From Maritimibacter dapengensis (GTDB taxonomy: Bacteria > Pseudomonadota > Alphaproteobacteria > Rhodobacterales > Rhodobacteraceae), in the NCBI RefSeq assembly GCF_019218265.1, contig NZ_JAHUZE010000002.1, forward strand, positions 434,001 through 498,000: 64,000 nt of DNA. Direction: 5' to 3'. The notes beneath the pieces were generated by a model. The model was not told where the DNA came from. It was given only the letters and a program-made list of their open reading frames with translations, and made no database searches. The position numbers were made by a program, and so were the translations under genes. Positions 33,915 through 42,345 of this stretch are shown here, one piece after another. The number at the start of each line of letters is the position of its first letter. Position 1 is the first letter of the stretch.

Positions 33915-34258
33915 CTCATTTCCCTCCGAAATAAAAAGCTTATCAGTTTCACATCACACCAGCTTTCCATCCGAACCGCCTGTGAACCGGCCCGCTTTCC
34001 TGCTTGGCATTTTGGGAATATCCATTCGGATGTAGGCGGAAATTGGGCGTGGTTGGTACGATTTTTGGTAAGTGAGGATAAGTCGGGATTAACGCGTTAA
34101 CCATATGAAATCTAAGGATAAAAATTTAACTAACTCGTCCGCGAATTGCGCATTTGTCACGGATCTTGTGATCAATCCCTAAAAAACTGGCCCTTTCGAA
34201 ACGGATTTGCGATGATGCCTCAAAAGAAAAACGACGAGGCAGCGCAGGTTTTCGCAAA
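33915..34258. other. Intergenic region between flp and the transglycosylase gene
   Basis: A 344-bp AT-rich gap with no ORF worth calling. It must hold the divergent promoters for the flp genes (leftward) and the transglycosylase gene (rightward). The only recognisable site is the TTAA pair with TTAACCAT at 34089-34104. No clear -35/-10 pair could be chosen. Confidence 0.6.
34089..34104 (+). promoter_or_regulatory. Candidate CtrA-type site
   Basis: TTAACGCGTTAACCAT contains the CtrA half-site TTAACCAT and an upstream TTAA, though the gap between the TTAA blocks is 4 rather than the canonical 7 bases. Pilin genes are CtrA targets in Caulobacter. The site lies about 175 bp from flp copy 1 and 155 bp from the transglycosylase start. 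Confidence 0.35.
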
Positions 34259-35212
34259 ATGCGGGGTAAGCTGGTAACGCTCTTGGGCGCCATCGGGCTA
34301 ATTGCGGGGGTATTGGCCCTTCCGGCGGCGGCTCAGGAAACGGACGCGACGGGGGAGGCCGAGGCTTTCACCTTCAAACGCATGTCCGCGCCGACGCCCG
34401 GCTCGAACCGGCGTATCACCGTGCAGATCGACCCGGAGGAGCAGGCGCGCCGGCTCGCGGCGGCGAATGCCGCGGCATTGGAACTCGCACGCGCGCGCGA
34501 AGCGAGTGTCGCGGAGGCCGAGGAACGCGCCGAGGCTCATGCCAAAGCGGCCGCCGAGCAATCGGCCCAGGCGGGCGAGGTGACCGAGGTCTCGGCGAAA
34601 TCGCCCGACGGTCAAAAACCCGAGCCGCTCCCCTTTACGTGGTTCTGGAACGAGGTCGCGCCCGAGCTGGACAAAGGCGGCCCGGAAAACCTCGCCCGTG
34701 CTCTGTCCCTGATGGACACGCAGACCGAGATCGCCCCGCCGCGCCTTCAATCGCTTCAAGACATCGCGCAGGCGCATGGGCCCGAGATCCTCATGGCGAC
34801 CATCGGGACCGATATCTCGCCCGCCTTCGTTCTCGCGCTGATATCCGTCGAGAGCTCCGGCAAGCCCAAAGCGGTCAGCGAGAAGGGCGCACAGGGCCTG
34901 ATGCAGCTGATCCCGGCGACCGCGGCCCGGTTCGGGGTGGAGGATGCCACCGATCCGATCCAGAACATAAAAGGCGGTGTCGCCTACCTCGCCTGGCTCA
35001 TGAAGGAATTCGACCGCGACCCGATCCTTGCGCTGGCCGGATACAATGCCGGCGAAAACGCGGTGGCCGACCACGGCGGCGTGCCACCTTATGCCGAGAC
35101 ACGGGCCTATGTGCCCAAGGTGCTGAACGCATGGCGCGTCGCGCGCGGGCTGTGCCTGACCCCTCCGCAACTCATGACGGACGGCTGCGTGTTCGCCGTC
35201 AACGGAACCTGA
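34259..35212 (+). CDS. Secreted lytic transglycosylase (SLT family)
   Basis: A 317-residue periplasmic peptidoglycan-cleaving enzyme. A signal peptide (MRGKLVTLLGAIGLIAGVLA, cut near AAA-QET) is followed by an Ala/Glu-rich charged helical region (about 60-120) and a C-terminal SLT/goose-lysozyme-like domain (about 165-300) with the catalytic Glu in LISVESSGKPKAVS, then GAQGLMQLIPATA and LALAGYNAGENAV. It is divergent from the flp pilins and could open the cell wall for the pilus. The next gene begins 3 bp after its stop. Confidence 0.82.
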   Translation: MRGKLVTLLGAIGLIAGVLALPAAAQETDATGEAEAFTFKRMSAPTPGSNRRITVQIDPEEQARRLAAANAAALELARAREASVAEAEERAEAHAKAAAEQSAQAGEVTEVSAKSPDGQKPEPLPFTWFWNEVAPELDKGGPENLARALSLMDTQTEIAPPRLQSLQDIAQAHGPEILMATIGTDISPAFVLALISVESSGKPKAVSEKGAQGLMQLIPATAARFGVEDATDPIQNIKGGVAYLAWLMKEFDRDPILALAGYNAGENAVADHGGVPPYAETRAYVPKVLNAWRVARGLCLTPPQLMTDGCVFAVNGT

Positions 35213-35215
35213 TAC

Positions 35216-36658
35216 ATGGCTGACAAGAAACCGCTGGTGCTCGACGTCGATGGCACCTTCCTGCGCACCGATCTTCTGTTCGAAACGTTTTGGGCGGGGT
35301 TGGGGCAGGCGCCAGTCGAGACGATCAAGGCGGCGTTTCGTTTCCTGTCAGACCCCGCGCGACTGAAAGCCCGCCTCGTCGACCTGACCGAGGTGCGCAC
35401 CGACCTCATGCCGGTGAACGAAGACGTGCTGTCAGCGGCGCGCGAGGCCCAAGCCGCAGGGCGCGAGGTCGTTCTGGCCTCGGCATCGAACGAGGCACTC
35501 GTGAAAAGCCTCGCCCGCGACCATGGGCTGTCCGAGCGCGTGTTCGCCTCCACCGAAGATCGCAACCTCAAAGGCAAAACCAAGGCCACCGCGCTGGTCG
35601 AGGCATATGGCGAGGGCGGTTTCGACTACGCCGGAAACGACGATATTGACCGAGAGGTCTGGGCCCATGCCGACCGCGCGCTCGTCGTCGGTGATGAGGG
35701 CTCTGCCAAGGCGATGGAAGCCCAGGGCAAGCCCGTGATACGGATCGAGGGCGGCTACGCGCTTCGCAAGGTCGCTAAGGCGCTCCGCCCGCATCAATGG
35801 GTCAAGAACATCCTGCTCTTTGTCCCCGTCATGGCCGCGCACGAGTTCTCGTTGGCCACGCTCGGCCTCGTCGCGCTCGGCATGATCGCCTTTTCTCTCG
35901 CGGCATCGTCGATCTACGTGGTGAACGACCTGCTCGATCTCGAAGCCGACCGCCTCCACGTCAAGAAAAAGCATCGCCCCTTCGCCTCCGGCGCGGTCCC
36001 GATTTCGGTCGGAATGGCGGCCGGGTTTGGCGCGGGGCTGATCGCTCTGGTGCTCGCGGCATGGCTGAACCCGGCCTTCCTCGGGATCATCGTGGTTTAC
36101 ATGGGGTTGTCGCTCGCCTATTCGCTCAAGCTCAAGCGGATGCGCTGGATCGACATCGCCGTTCTTGCCGGCCTCTACACGATCCGCGTCATCGCAGGTG
36201 CATTCGCGGCGGGGGTCTATGTGTCGGGCTATCTCTTGGTGTTCATCTTCCCGGCCTTTCTCATGCTCGGCGCGGTCAAACGACTGACCGAAGTGACGCT
36301 GGCCGAAGGCGACGAACGCCTGCCCGGGCGCGGCTACGGAAAGCCAGACCGGAGCGACCTTCTCAACGTCGGCATCATCGGCATCGCCATCGCGCTCCTG
36401 GCCTGGTTCGGCTACAGCTTCACCGGACAGGCCGAAGATCTCTATCCGACGAGGTGGCTTATCTGGCTCTGCCTCATCCCCATCACCTGGTGGCTCGTGC
36501 GCATGCTACGGCTTGGATATTTCGGCAAGCAGGACCACGACCCGATCGTTTTCGCCCTCAAGGACAAGCGCGGGATCGGCCTGATCCTGATCGTCATCGC
36601 CATGATGTTCCAGGCGGCCGGTCTGTGGGAAAAGTGGTTCTCTCAGGTCGTCGGCTGA
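35216..36658 (+). CDS. HAD-UbiA fusion, polyprenyl-phosphate pentose synthesis-like
   Basis: A 480-residue two-domain protein. Residues 1-190 form a HAD phosphatase domain (DVDGTFLRTD, later VVGDEGSAK). Residues 195-480 form a UbiA prenyltransferase with about nine helices and the Asp-rich motif NDLLDLEADRLHVKKKHRP, close to decaprenyl-phosphate 5-phosphoribosyltransferases. The prenyltransferase would join a polyprenyl phosphate and phosphoribosyl pyrophosphate, and the HAD domain could remove the 5-phosphate. DprE1- and DprE2-like genes lie opposite. It starts 3 bp after the transglycosylase gene. Confidence 0.78.
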   Translation: MADKKPLVLDVDGTFLRTDLLFETFWAGLGQAPVETIKAAFRFLSDPARLKARLVDLTEVRTDLMPVNEDVLSAAREAQAAGREVVLASASNEALVKSLARDHGLSERVFASTEDRNLKGKTKATALVEAYGEGGFDYAGNDDIDREVWAHADRALVVGDEGSAKAMEAQGKPVIRIEGGYALRKVAKALRPHQWVKNILLFVPVMAAHEFSLATLGLVALGMIAFSLAASSIYVVNDLLDLEADRLHVKKKHRPFASGAVPISVGMAAGFGAGLIALVLAAWLNPAFLGIIVVYMGLSLAYSLKLKRMRWIDIAVLAGLYTIRVIAGAFAAGVYVSGYLLVFIFPAFLMLGAVKRLTEVTLAEGDERLPGRGYGKPDRSDLLNVGIIGIAIALLAWFGYSFTGQAEDLYPTRWLIWLCLIPITWWLVRMLRLGYFGKQDHDPIVFALKDKRGIGLILIVIAMMFQAAGLWEKWFSQVVG

Positions 36659-36696
36659 CACGATCCCTTTCATCGTTTCAAAAATACTTCGGGAGC

Positions 36697-36744
36697 GCGA
36701 GGGCAGAGCCCTCGCATATCGCGTGGCGGGCTTGCCCGCCGCGC
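36697..36744. terminator. Paired hairpins between convergent genes
   Basis: GCGAGGGC-AGA-GCCCTCGC (36697-36715) and GGCGGGC-TT-GCCCGCC within 36721-36744 lie between the ends of the HAD-UbiA gene and the SDR gene. Strong stems without T-runs; likely a bidirectional stop for the two convergent transcripts. Confidence 0.5.
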
Positions 36745-36751
36745 AATCCGG

Positions 36752-37489
36752 TCAGATCGACAGTTTCTTGAACACGCGTTCCGGCACCGAGCGGATGATG
36801 AGCATGATGTAGCGCCAGAAGAACGGCGTGTAGATCACGTCACGCTTCTTCTCGACGGCCTTCAGGATGTCCTCGGCCACGTCCATCGGATCGGCGACAA
36901 GGAACATGCCCTCGATCCCCCAGGTCATCGCGGTATCCACGAAACCCGGCTTGACCGTCACGACATGCCCCCCCGATCGGGTGAGCCGGTTGCGAAGGCC
37001 TGAAAGATACGTCGCGAACCCCGCCTTGGCCGCGCCGTAGACATAGTTGCCGAGCCGCCCCCTGTCGCCAGCCACCGATCCGACCCCCACGACGGTTCCG
37101 CCCGCGCGGGCTTCCATTTCGGGGGCGAGGAGTTGCAGGAACCGGGCCGGGCCGGTGAAGCTGTCGGTCACGGTCCCGTCGATCAGCGCCGGGTCTGCGT
37201 CTATGGCGGATTGCTCCGGCATGGAGCCGACGAACACTGCGGCGTTGATCGTGCCTTCGGTGCCGGTCGCCTTGTCGATGATCGGCTGAAAGCTCGCAGC
37301 GTCGCGCGCGTCGAATTTCACCGCTTCCGCATGGGCAGCGCCCCGCGCCGACAGGTCCGATGCGGCACCTTTCAGGTCGGCCATGTCACGGCCCGCAAGG
37401 AACACGGTCGCCCCGCGTTCGGCCAGTTTCCGGCCAAAGGCCCGCGCCATCGACGACGTCGCGCCGAGAATGATCCAGGTTTCCTGCAT
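36752..37489 (-). CDS. Short-chain dehydrogenase, DprE2-like
   Basis: A 245-residue SDR. The Rossmann motif is ILGATSSMARAF, the central Ser is in GVGSVAGDRG, and the active Tyr/Lys pair is YVYGAAKAG. Together with the adjacent DprE1-like oxidase it resembles the two-step epimerisation of polyprenyl-phosphoryl ribose to arabinose, in which DprE2 reduces the keto intermediate. It starts 1 bp after the oxidase gene ends. Other SDR functions are possible. Confidence 0.75.
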   Translation of the reverse strand: MQETWIILGATSSMARAFGRKLAERGATVFLAGRDMADLKGAASDLSARGAAHAEAVKFDARDAASFQPIIDKATGTEGTINAAVFVGSMPEQSAIDADPALIDGTVTDSFTGPARFLQLLAPEMEARAGGTVVGVGSVAGDRGRLGNYVYGAAKAGFATYLSGLRNRLTRSGGHVVTVKPGFVDTAMTWGIEGMFLVADPMDVAEDILKAVEKKRDVIYTPFFWRYIMLIIRSVPERVFKKLSI

Positions 37490-37490
37490 G

Positions 37491-38795
37491 TCAGCCTCTC
37501 AATTCCAGTCGCCGCACCATGTCGGTCACCATCGTCTCATCGGGGTCGGCCTTGGCGACCTCTGCGGCCCAGTCGGACCATTCGGGATACATCGCCTTGA
37601 TCGCCGCGCCAGTGGCGAGCGAGTCCTTGGCGAGGTAAAGGCGGCCGTCAGCTTCTCGGGTCATGGTCTCCAACGTGCCGATCAGGGTCCGGGCCTTCGC
37701 TTTGTTCGGGAAATCGACGGCGAGCGTGTAGCCCTCCATCGGGAACGACATCATGCCGGCCCGGTCCTCGCCCATGCGCTTGAGCACCGCGAGCGGCGAG
37801 GCGAGGCCAGAGCGCGCAACGCGGTTCATCATGTCCTCGAGCACGTCCACCGAACCGGTCGGCACCACGCATTGGAATTGATGGAAACCACCTTTGCCGT
37901 AGAGCCGGTTGATGTTGTGGACCTTGTCCAGCGGAAAGAAGAACGCTTCGAGCCGTTTTACGCTCACTTTGCCGTCGGCCGGGACCCGGCGGAAATAAGC
38001 CTCGTTGAAAATCCTTGCGAACAGCCCATTCGAAAAGAGGCCCAGATTGAGCGGCACCGATTTCGCCTTGGCCGGGGCGGGGGCGTCCGCATCGGCAAGC
38101 TCGGCTTCTTCGAGAATCCCGCGCCCCATCGCGCGGCCCTTGGCCTGCGCATCGATCCAACTGACGGCAAAGGTCGCGGTCGAGGTCGAGAGCGCGTCGA
38201 TCTGTTCGTCCCAGTCGGCGAGCCGCGTCTCGGTCACCTGCATCGTCGTGCCGGGAGTTCGCTTCATTTGCAACTTGGCCGACAGGATCACGCCGGTCTG
38301 CCCGATCCCGCCCAGCGTCGCACGGAACAATGCCTTGTTCCGGCTCGGCGAACAGGTCACGCGTTTGCCGTTCGAGACGAGCGCGATCGAAATCACGTGG
38401 TTGCCGAAGCTGCCGTCGACATGGTGGTTTTTGCCGTGAACGTCCTGCCCGATCGCGCCGCCCACGGTGGCGAACCCCGTGCCGGGCACAACGGCAGGCA
38501 CCCAGCCGCGCGGGGCGAACAACTCCATGAGCGTTGCGAGCGTGACGCCCGCTTCCGCCTCGACTACGCCGGTGTCCGCGTCAAACCCGATGATCTTGTC
38601 CATCCGCGTCATGTCTATGGCGCGTCCACCGTCATTCAGCGCGGCATCGCCGTAAGAGCGGCGATTGCCGAAGGCGGGGGCGGGGGCGTCGGCGAGCAGC
38701 GCTTCAAGCGTCGAGGCGCGTTCTGGTCGCGCGATCTCGCCTGTTGCGGTCAGAGCGCCGCCCCATCCCGCATATTCAGTTGTTTTCCAGAGCAT
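37491..38795 (-). CDS. FAD-linked oxidase, DprE1-like
   Basis: A 434-residue flavoprotein of the VAO/D-arabinono-lactone oxidase family. The FAD-binding domain contains FGNRRSYGDAALND, VVPGTGFATVGGAIGQDVHGKN and SFGNHVISIALV, very like DprE1, which oxidises the 2'-hydroxyl of polyprenyl-phosphoryl ribose. It overlaps the end of the flippase-like gene by 20 bp and is followed immediately by the SDR. The actual sugar is inferred from the gene set. Confidence 0.78.
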   Translation of the reverse strand: MLWKTTEYAGWGGALTATGEIARPERASTLEALLADAPAPAFGNRRSYGDAALNDGGRAIDMTRMDKIIGFDADTGVVEAEAGVTLATLMELFAPRGWVPAVVPGTGFATVGGAIGQDVHGKNHHVDGSFGNHVISIALVSNGKRVTCSPSRNKALFRATLGGIGQTGVILSAKLQMKRTPGTTMQVTETRLADWDEQIDALSTSTATFAVSWIDAQAKGRAMGRGILEEAELADADAPAPAKAKSVPLNLGLFSNGLFARIFNEAYFRRVPADGKVSVKRLEAFFFPLDKVHNINRLYGKGGFHQFQCVVPTGSVDVLEDMMNRVARSGLASPLAVLKRMGEDRAGMMSFPMEGYTLAVDFPNKAKARTLIGTLETMTREADGRLYLAKDSLATGAAIKAMYPEWSDWAAEVAKADPDETMVTDMVRRLELRG

Positions 38796-39789
38796 GTTCC
38801 TGCCTTTTCGAAATCTTTTCCGCCACGGGGAACAGGATCAGCCCGATCCCGATGGCGAACCACAGCGTGGTCACGCGAATGATCGCAGTTGCGGGGACGG
38901 AGGTTTCCAAGCCCACGCCTTCGAGCGCGAGAAGCGCGATCATCGCCGCTTCGGCCCCGCCCACGCCACCCGGTGCGCCGGTCAACCCGCCCGCAAGCGT
39001 CGCGAAGACGAAAATCGCAACCGCTTTGGCGAGACCGATATCGGCGCCCATCCAGACAAGGAGCAGGTGAAAGGCATAGCCCTCAGCCGCCCATCCGACG
39101 AGGCCGACGAAAACCGCGCCGCCCATCAATCCGGGCGCCGAGAATATCTTGAGCGACCGTGCGGCGCGCCGGACTCTCGCGAAGAGGCGCGGCAGGCGTC
39201 CGGTTGCGCGATGTCCGAGCTTTGCGATGCGTTCGAGGATCACGGGGCGCGTCGCGACGAAAGCGCCGATGAGCGCGAGGATCGTGACCGGCACGCCGCC
39301 CGCGATCCCGGTGGTCGAGAAGGCCAGCGCGACGCCGAGGATCAGCCCCATAGCGGCAAGGTCCATCGCGCGGTCAACGAGCACCAGCGGCGCGGTGCGT
39401 TCGAAGCTCCAGCCGGTCTCCCGCCGGAGCCAGCGCATCCGGACGAGTTCTCCAACGCGTCCCGGCGTCACCGTCATGGCAAAACCACCAAGGTAGTGCC
39501 GGAAACTCGCGCCAAGCGTAACGGGCAGCCCGAGCTTGCGCGCAAACAGGTGCCAACGCAGCCCGCGAAAGCCGTAGTTGAACAAAGACAGGGCGAGCAG
39601 CAGACCGAACTGGCCAAGGCTCAGCTTTGCAAGTTGCGCCTTGGTCTCATCCCAACCGGTCGCCGCCGCCGCGCCGATCAATCCGATCGCCACCAGCCCG
39701 AACAATCCCACAAGAAGTAGGGTGTCTCGAAGGCGGGAAGATTGGCGTGGTTCGGCCCGGTTTGGTGTGTCTGTGCTCATCGTCGTCAT
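38776..39789 (-). CDS. YbhN/UPF0104-family membrane protein, flippase-like
   Basis: A 337-residue inner-membrane protein with about eight hydrophobic segments, of the family that includes AglD, YbhN and the membrane half of lysyl-phosphatidylglycerol synthase. The segments TVTPGRVGELVRMRWL and GGLTGAPGGVGGAEAAM are family hallmarks. Within this operon it could move the polyprenyl-phosphate sugar across the membrane. Start choice is loose: ATG at 39789 or 39780, or a GTG at 39810; no RBS stands out. Confidence 0.75.
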   Translation of the reverse strand: MTTMSTDTPNRAEPRQSSRLRDTLLLVGLFGLVAIGLIGAAAATGWDETKAQLAKLSLGQFGLLLALSLFNYGFRGLRWHLFARKLGLPVTLGASFRHYLGGFAMTVTPGRVGELVRMRWLRRETGWSFERTAPLVLVDRAMDLAAMGLILGVALAFSTTGIAGGVPVTILALIGAFVATRPVILERIAKLGHRATGRLPRLFARVRRAARSLKIFSAPGLMGGAVFVGLVGWAAEGYAFHLLLVWMGADIGLAKAVAIFVFATLAGGLTGAPGGVGGAEAAMIALLALEGVGLETSVPATAIIRVTTLWFAIGIGLILFPVAEKISKRQEHALENN

Positions 39790-39897
39790 TTGCGAGGGGT
39801 CTAGAGACACAATAGGGCAAATTTATGGATTTGTTTCGGAAATGCGAACAGTCGCGGCCATTGTTTCGCCGCCGTTTTTCCGAAGATCGGAACCGGT

Positions 39898-40722
39898 TCA
39901 GAGGTTCAGCGGCATATGCCGGTTCACGTCCTTGTAGAGCAGGTAGCGGAACGGCTCGTCCCCGCCCGCATAACAGGCCTGCGGGCAAAAGGCGCGAAGC
40001 CACATGTAATCGCCCGCCTCGACCTCGACCCAATCCTTGTTGAGCCGGTAGACGCCCTTGCCCTGCAACACGTAGAGCCCGTGCTCCATCACATGGGTTT
40101 CGAGGAACGGGATCGACGCGCCCGGTTCGAGCGCGACGATGGTGACGTGCATGTCATGTGCCGTGTCGAGCGGATCGACGAAACGCGTCGTGCGCCATGC
40201 GTCGTTCGTGTTCGGCATCGGGTGGGGCGGGTGGTCGCGCTCGTTGGTGACGAACGAGGCGGGGCAGTCGATACCTTCGACCTTGTCGTACCGCTTGCGG
40301 ATCCAGTGGAAGAAGGCCGGCGTGTCGCCCTGGTTCTCGATCGTCCAGTCCGCGCCGGGGGCGAGAAACGCGTATCCCCCCGGTCCCATCCGATGGATGT
40401 CGCCATCGAGGTTCAGCCACAGTTCGCCCTTGGTGACGAACAGAACGCTCTCGGCGTCGGGGTTGGTCTCCGGCTGGCCGGACCCGCCGCCCGGTGCGAC
40501 TTCCATCACGTAATGCGAGAAGCTCTCCGAGAAACCCGTCATCGGGCGCGACAGAACCCAGGTCTTCGTGTTTCCCCAGAACGGCAGCGCGATCAGTACG
40601 ATGTCGGTCATCGTGCCACGCGGAATGACGGCATAGGCCTCGGTGAATACGGCCCGACCGGACAAAAGCTGAGATTGCGGGGGCAGTCCCCCCGGCGGAG
40701 TGGCGTAAGTGTACGTCGTCAT
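39898..40722 (-). CDS. allE: (S)-ureidoglycine aminohydrolase
   Basis: A 274-residue bicupin that releases ammonia from (S)-ureidoglycine in the allantoin/purine breakdown pathway. Two cupin repeats are seen: residues about 65-130 (FVTKGELWLNLDG) and about 185-255 with the metal-binding set HVMEHGLYVLQGKGVY. The start at 40722 (MTTYTYATPPGGLPPQ) is preferred because homologues begin the same way. No other purine genes are in the window. It is divergent from a GlpD-like gene across 92 bp. Confidence 0.85.
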   Translation of the reverse strand: MTTYTYATPPGGLPPQSQLLSGRAVFTEAYAVIPRGTMTDIVLIALPFWGNTKTWVLSRPMTGFSESFSHYVMEVAPGGGSGQPETNPDAESVLFVTKGELWLNLDGDIHRMGPGGYAFLAPGADWTIENQGDTPAFFHWIRKRYDKVEGIDCPASFVTNERDHPPHPMPNTNDAWRTTRFVDPLDTAHDMHVTIVALEPGASIPFLETHVMEHGLYVLQGKGVYRLNKDWVEVEAGDYMWLRAFCPQACYAGGDEPFRYLLYKDVNRHMPLNL

Positions 40723-40814
40723 GTGCTGTCTCTGGTGACCCACCGTCTTTAGAGGCAGGTATGATCATATTCAAGTGTGCTTGCAGGTGCGCCGTTCGGG
40801 GTTAGGGTCGTCTT

Positions 40815-42293
40815 ATGGGTGAGACGGTGGATCTTTTCGTCTTAGGTGGCGGCGTCAACGGCTGCGGGATCGCGCGTGATGCTGCCGGGCGTGGGCTCCG
40901 CGTGACGCTCGCGGAGATGGGCGATCTGGCGCAGGCGACGTCATCGGCATCGTCCAAGCTGATCCACGGTGGATTGCGTTATCTCGAGTTCTACGAGTTT
41001 CGGCTGGTGCGCGAGGCTCTTTCCGAACGCGCCGTCCTGCTCGCCGCAATGCCCCACATCGCCTGGCCGCTGCGGTTCGTGCTCCCCTACCATGCCGGGC
41101 TTCGCCCGAAATGGATGCTGCGCTCCGGCCTGTTTCTGTATGACAGGTTGGGGGGTGGCGGGTTGCCGGGAACGAAACAGGTGGACTTGGCCCGTCACCC
41201 GGCGGGCGCGCTCCTGTCGCGCCGCTTCAAGACAGGGTTCGAATATTCGGATGCTTGGGTCGACGATGCCCGCCTTGTGGCGCTCAACGCCCGCGACGCG
41301 GCGATGCGTGGCGCGACCATCCTGACGCGCGCGCGGGTCGTCTCGACCACCCGACACCCATCGCATTGGGACATTTCGGTCGAGCGTAATGGCCGCGTCG
41401 AGACTCACCGTGCGCGACGGTTGGTCAACGCAGCCGGGCCCTGGGCGGGCGATGTCAGCACCATGACAGGCTTGCGCCATTCCCTTCGGCTGGTGCGCGG
41501 CTCGCATATCGTGCTTCCCCGTCTGCCCGGCCTCGATCAGCCCTACATCCTGCAAGGCGACGATGGCCGCGTCGTGTTCCTCATGCCGTATGAGGACGAT
41601 TTCACGCTGATCGGTACGACCGACGTCGAGCAGCCCGACCTGTCGGACGACCCCTCATGCAGTGGCGAGGAAGCGCGATATCTCATCAGCTTCGTCAATG
41701 AGTATCTGCGCGTTCCGGTGTCTGTCGCCGACATCGTCTGGAGCTACGCCGGCGTGCGGCCCCTCATCGAAGGCGAGGGCGACGCACAATCGGCGTCGCG
41801 CGACTATCAGCTTGCCTATGACGACAGCGGCGGGGCGCCGGTCCTTACAGTCCTGGGCGGCAAGCTCACCACGTACCGAAGGCTCGCCGAAAGCGCATTG
41901 TCGCGGCTTGGCTTTGACGGGCGCTGGACCGCCGGCGCCCCCTTGCCGGGCGGGACCTTCGACCGGCAAGCCGGCCCTGCCATGATCGCTGCATGGATGG
42001 AGCGTCACCCGTTCCTCACGCAGACATGGGCGCGACGCCTGCTCAGAAGTTACGGAACCGAAGCGGAGACCATTCTCGACGGCGCGACGCACCTGAGCGA
42101 TCTGGGGCAGGACTTCGGCGCAGACCTGACCGAGGCCGAGGTGCGATTTCTCATGCGAAACGAATTTGCGAGAACGGCCGAGGACGTGCTCTGGCGCCGC
42201 AGCAAGCTTGGCCTGCGGTTCGACCCGGACGGCGTCGACGCATTGAACGGCTTCATGACCAAGACCGCGCAGGAGCGCACGGCCGCCGAATGA
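40815..42293 (+). CDS. glpD: Second FAD-dependent glycerol-3-phosphate dehydrogenase
   Basis: A 492-residue paralogue of the GlpD at 2.7-4.3 kb, sharing FVLGGGVNGCGIARDAAGRG, SSASSKLIHGGLRYLEF, NAAGPW and the GlpD C-terminal domain, but shorter by a segment near residue 100. It is not in a glp operon; its neighbours are allE (divergent) and an MFS carrier 52 bp downstream. It may be a backup enzyme or act on another polyol phosphate. Confidence 0.8.
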   Translation: MGETVDLFVLGGGVNGCGIARDAAGRGLRVTLAEMGDLAQATSSASSKLIHGGLRYLEFYEFRLVREALSERAVLLAAMPHIAWPLRFVLPYHAGLRPKWMLRSGLFLYDRLGGGGLPGTKQVDLARHPAGALLSRRFKTGFEYSDAWVDDARLVALNARDAAMRGATILTRARVVSTTRHPSHWDISVERNGRVETHRARRLVNAAGPWAGDVSTMTGLRHSLRLVRGSHIVLPRLPGLDQPYILQGDDGRVVFLMPYEDDFTLIGTTDVEQPDLSDDPSCSGEEARYLISFVNEYLRVPVSVADIVWSYAGVRPLIEGEGDAQSASRDYQLAYDDSGGAPVLTVLGGKLTTYRRLAESALSRLGFDGRWTAGAPLPGGTFDRQAGPAMIAAWMERHPFLTQTWARRLLRSYGTEAETILDGATHLSDLGQDFGADLTEAEVRFLMRNEFARTAEDVLWRRSKLGLRFDPDGVDALNGFMTKTAQERTAAE

Positions 42294-42345
42294 CTCGCTT
42301 CCACGGGCGTTTCGCGTAAAATGAGAGGCGACGGAGGGGAACAGC

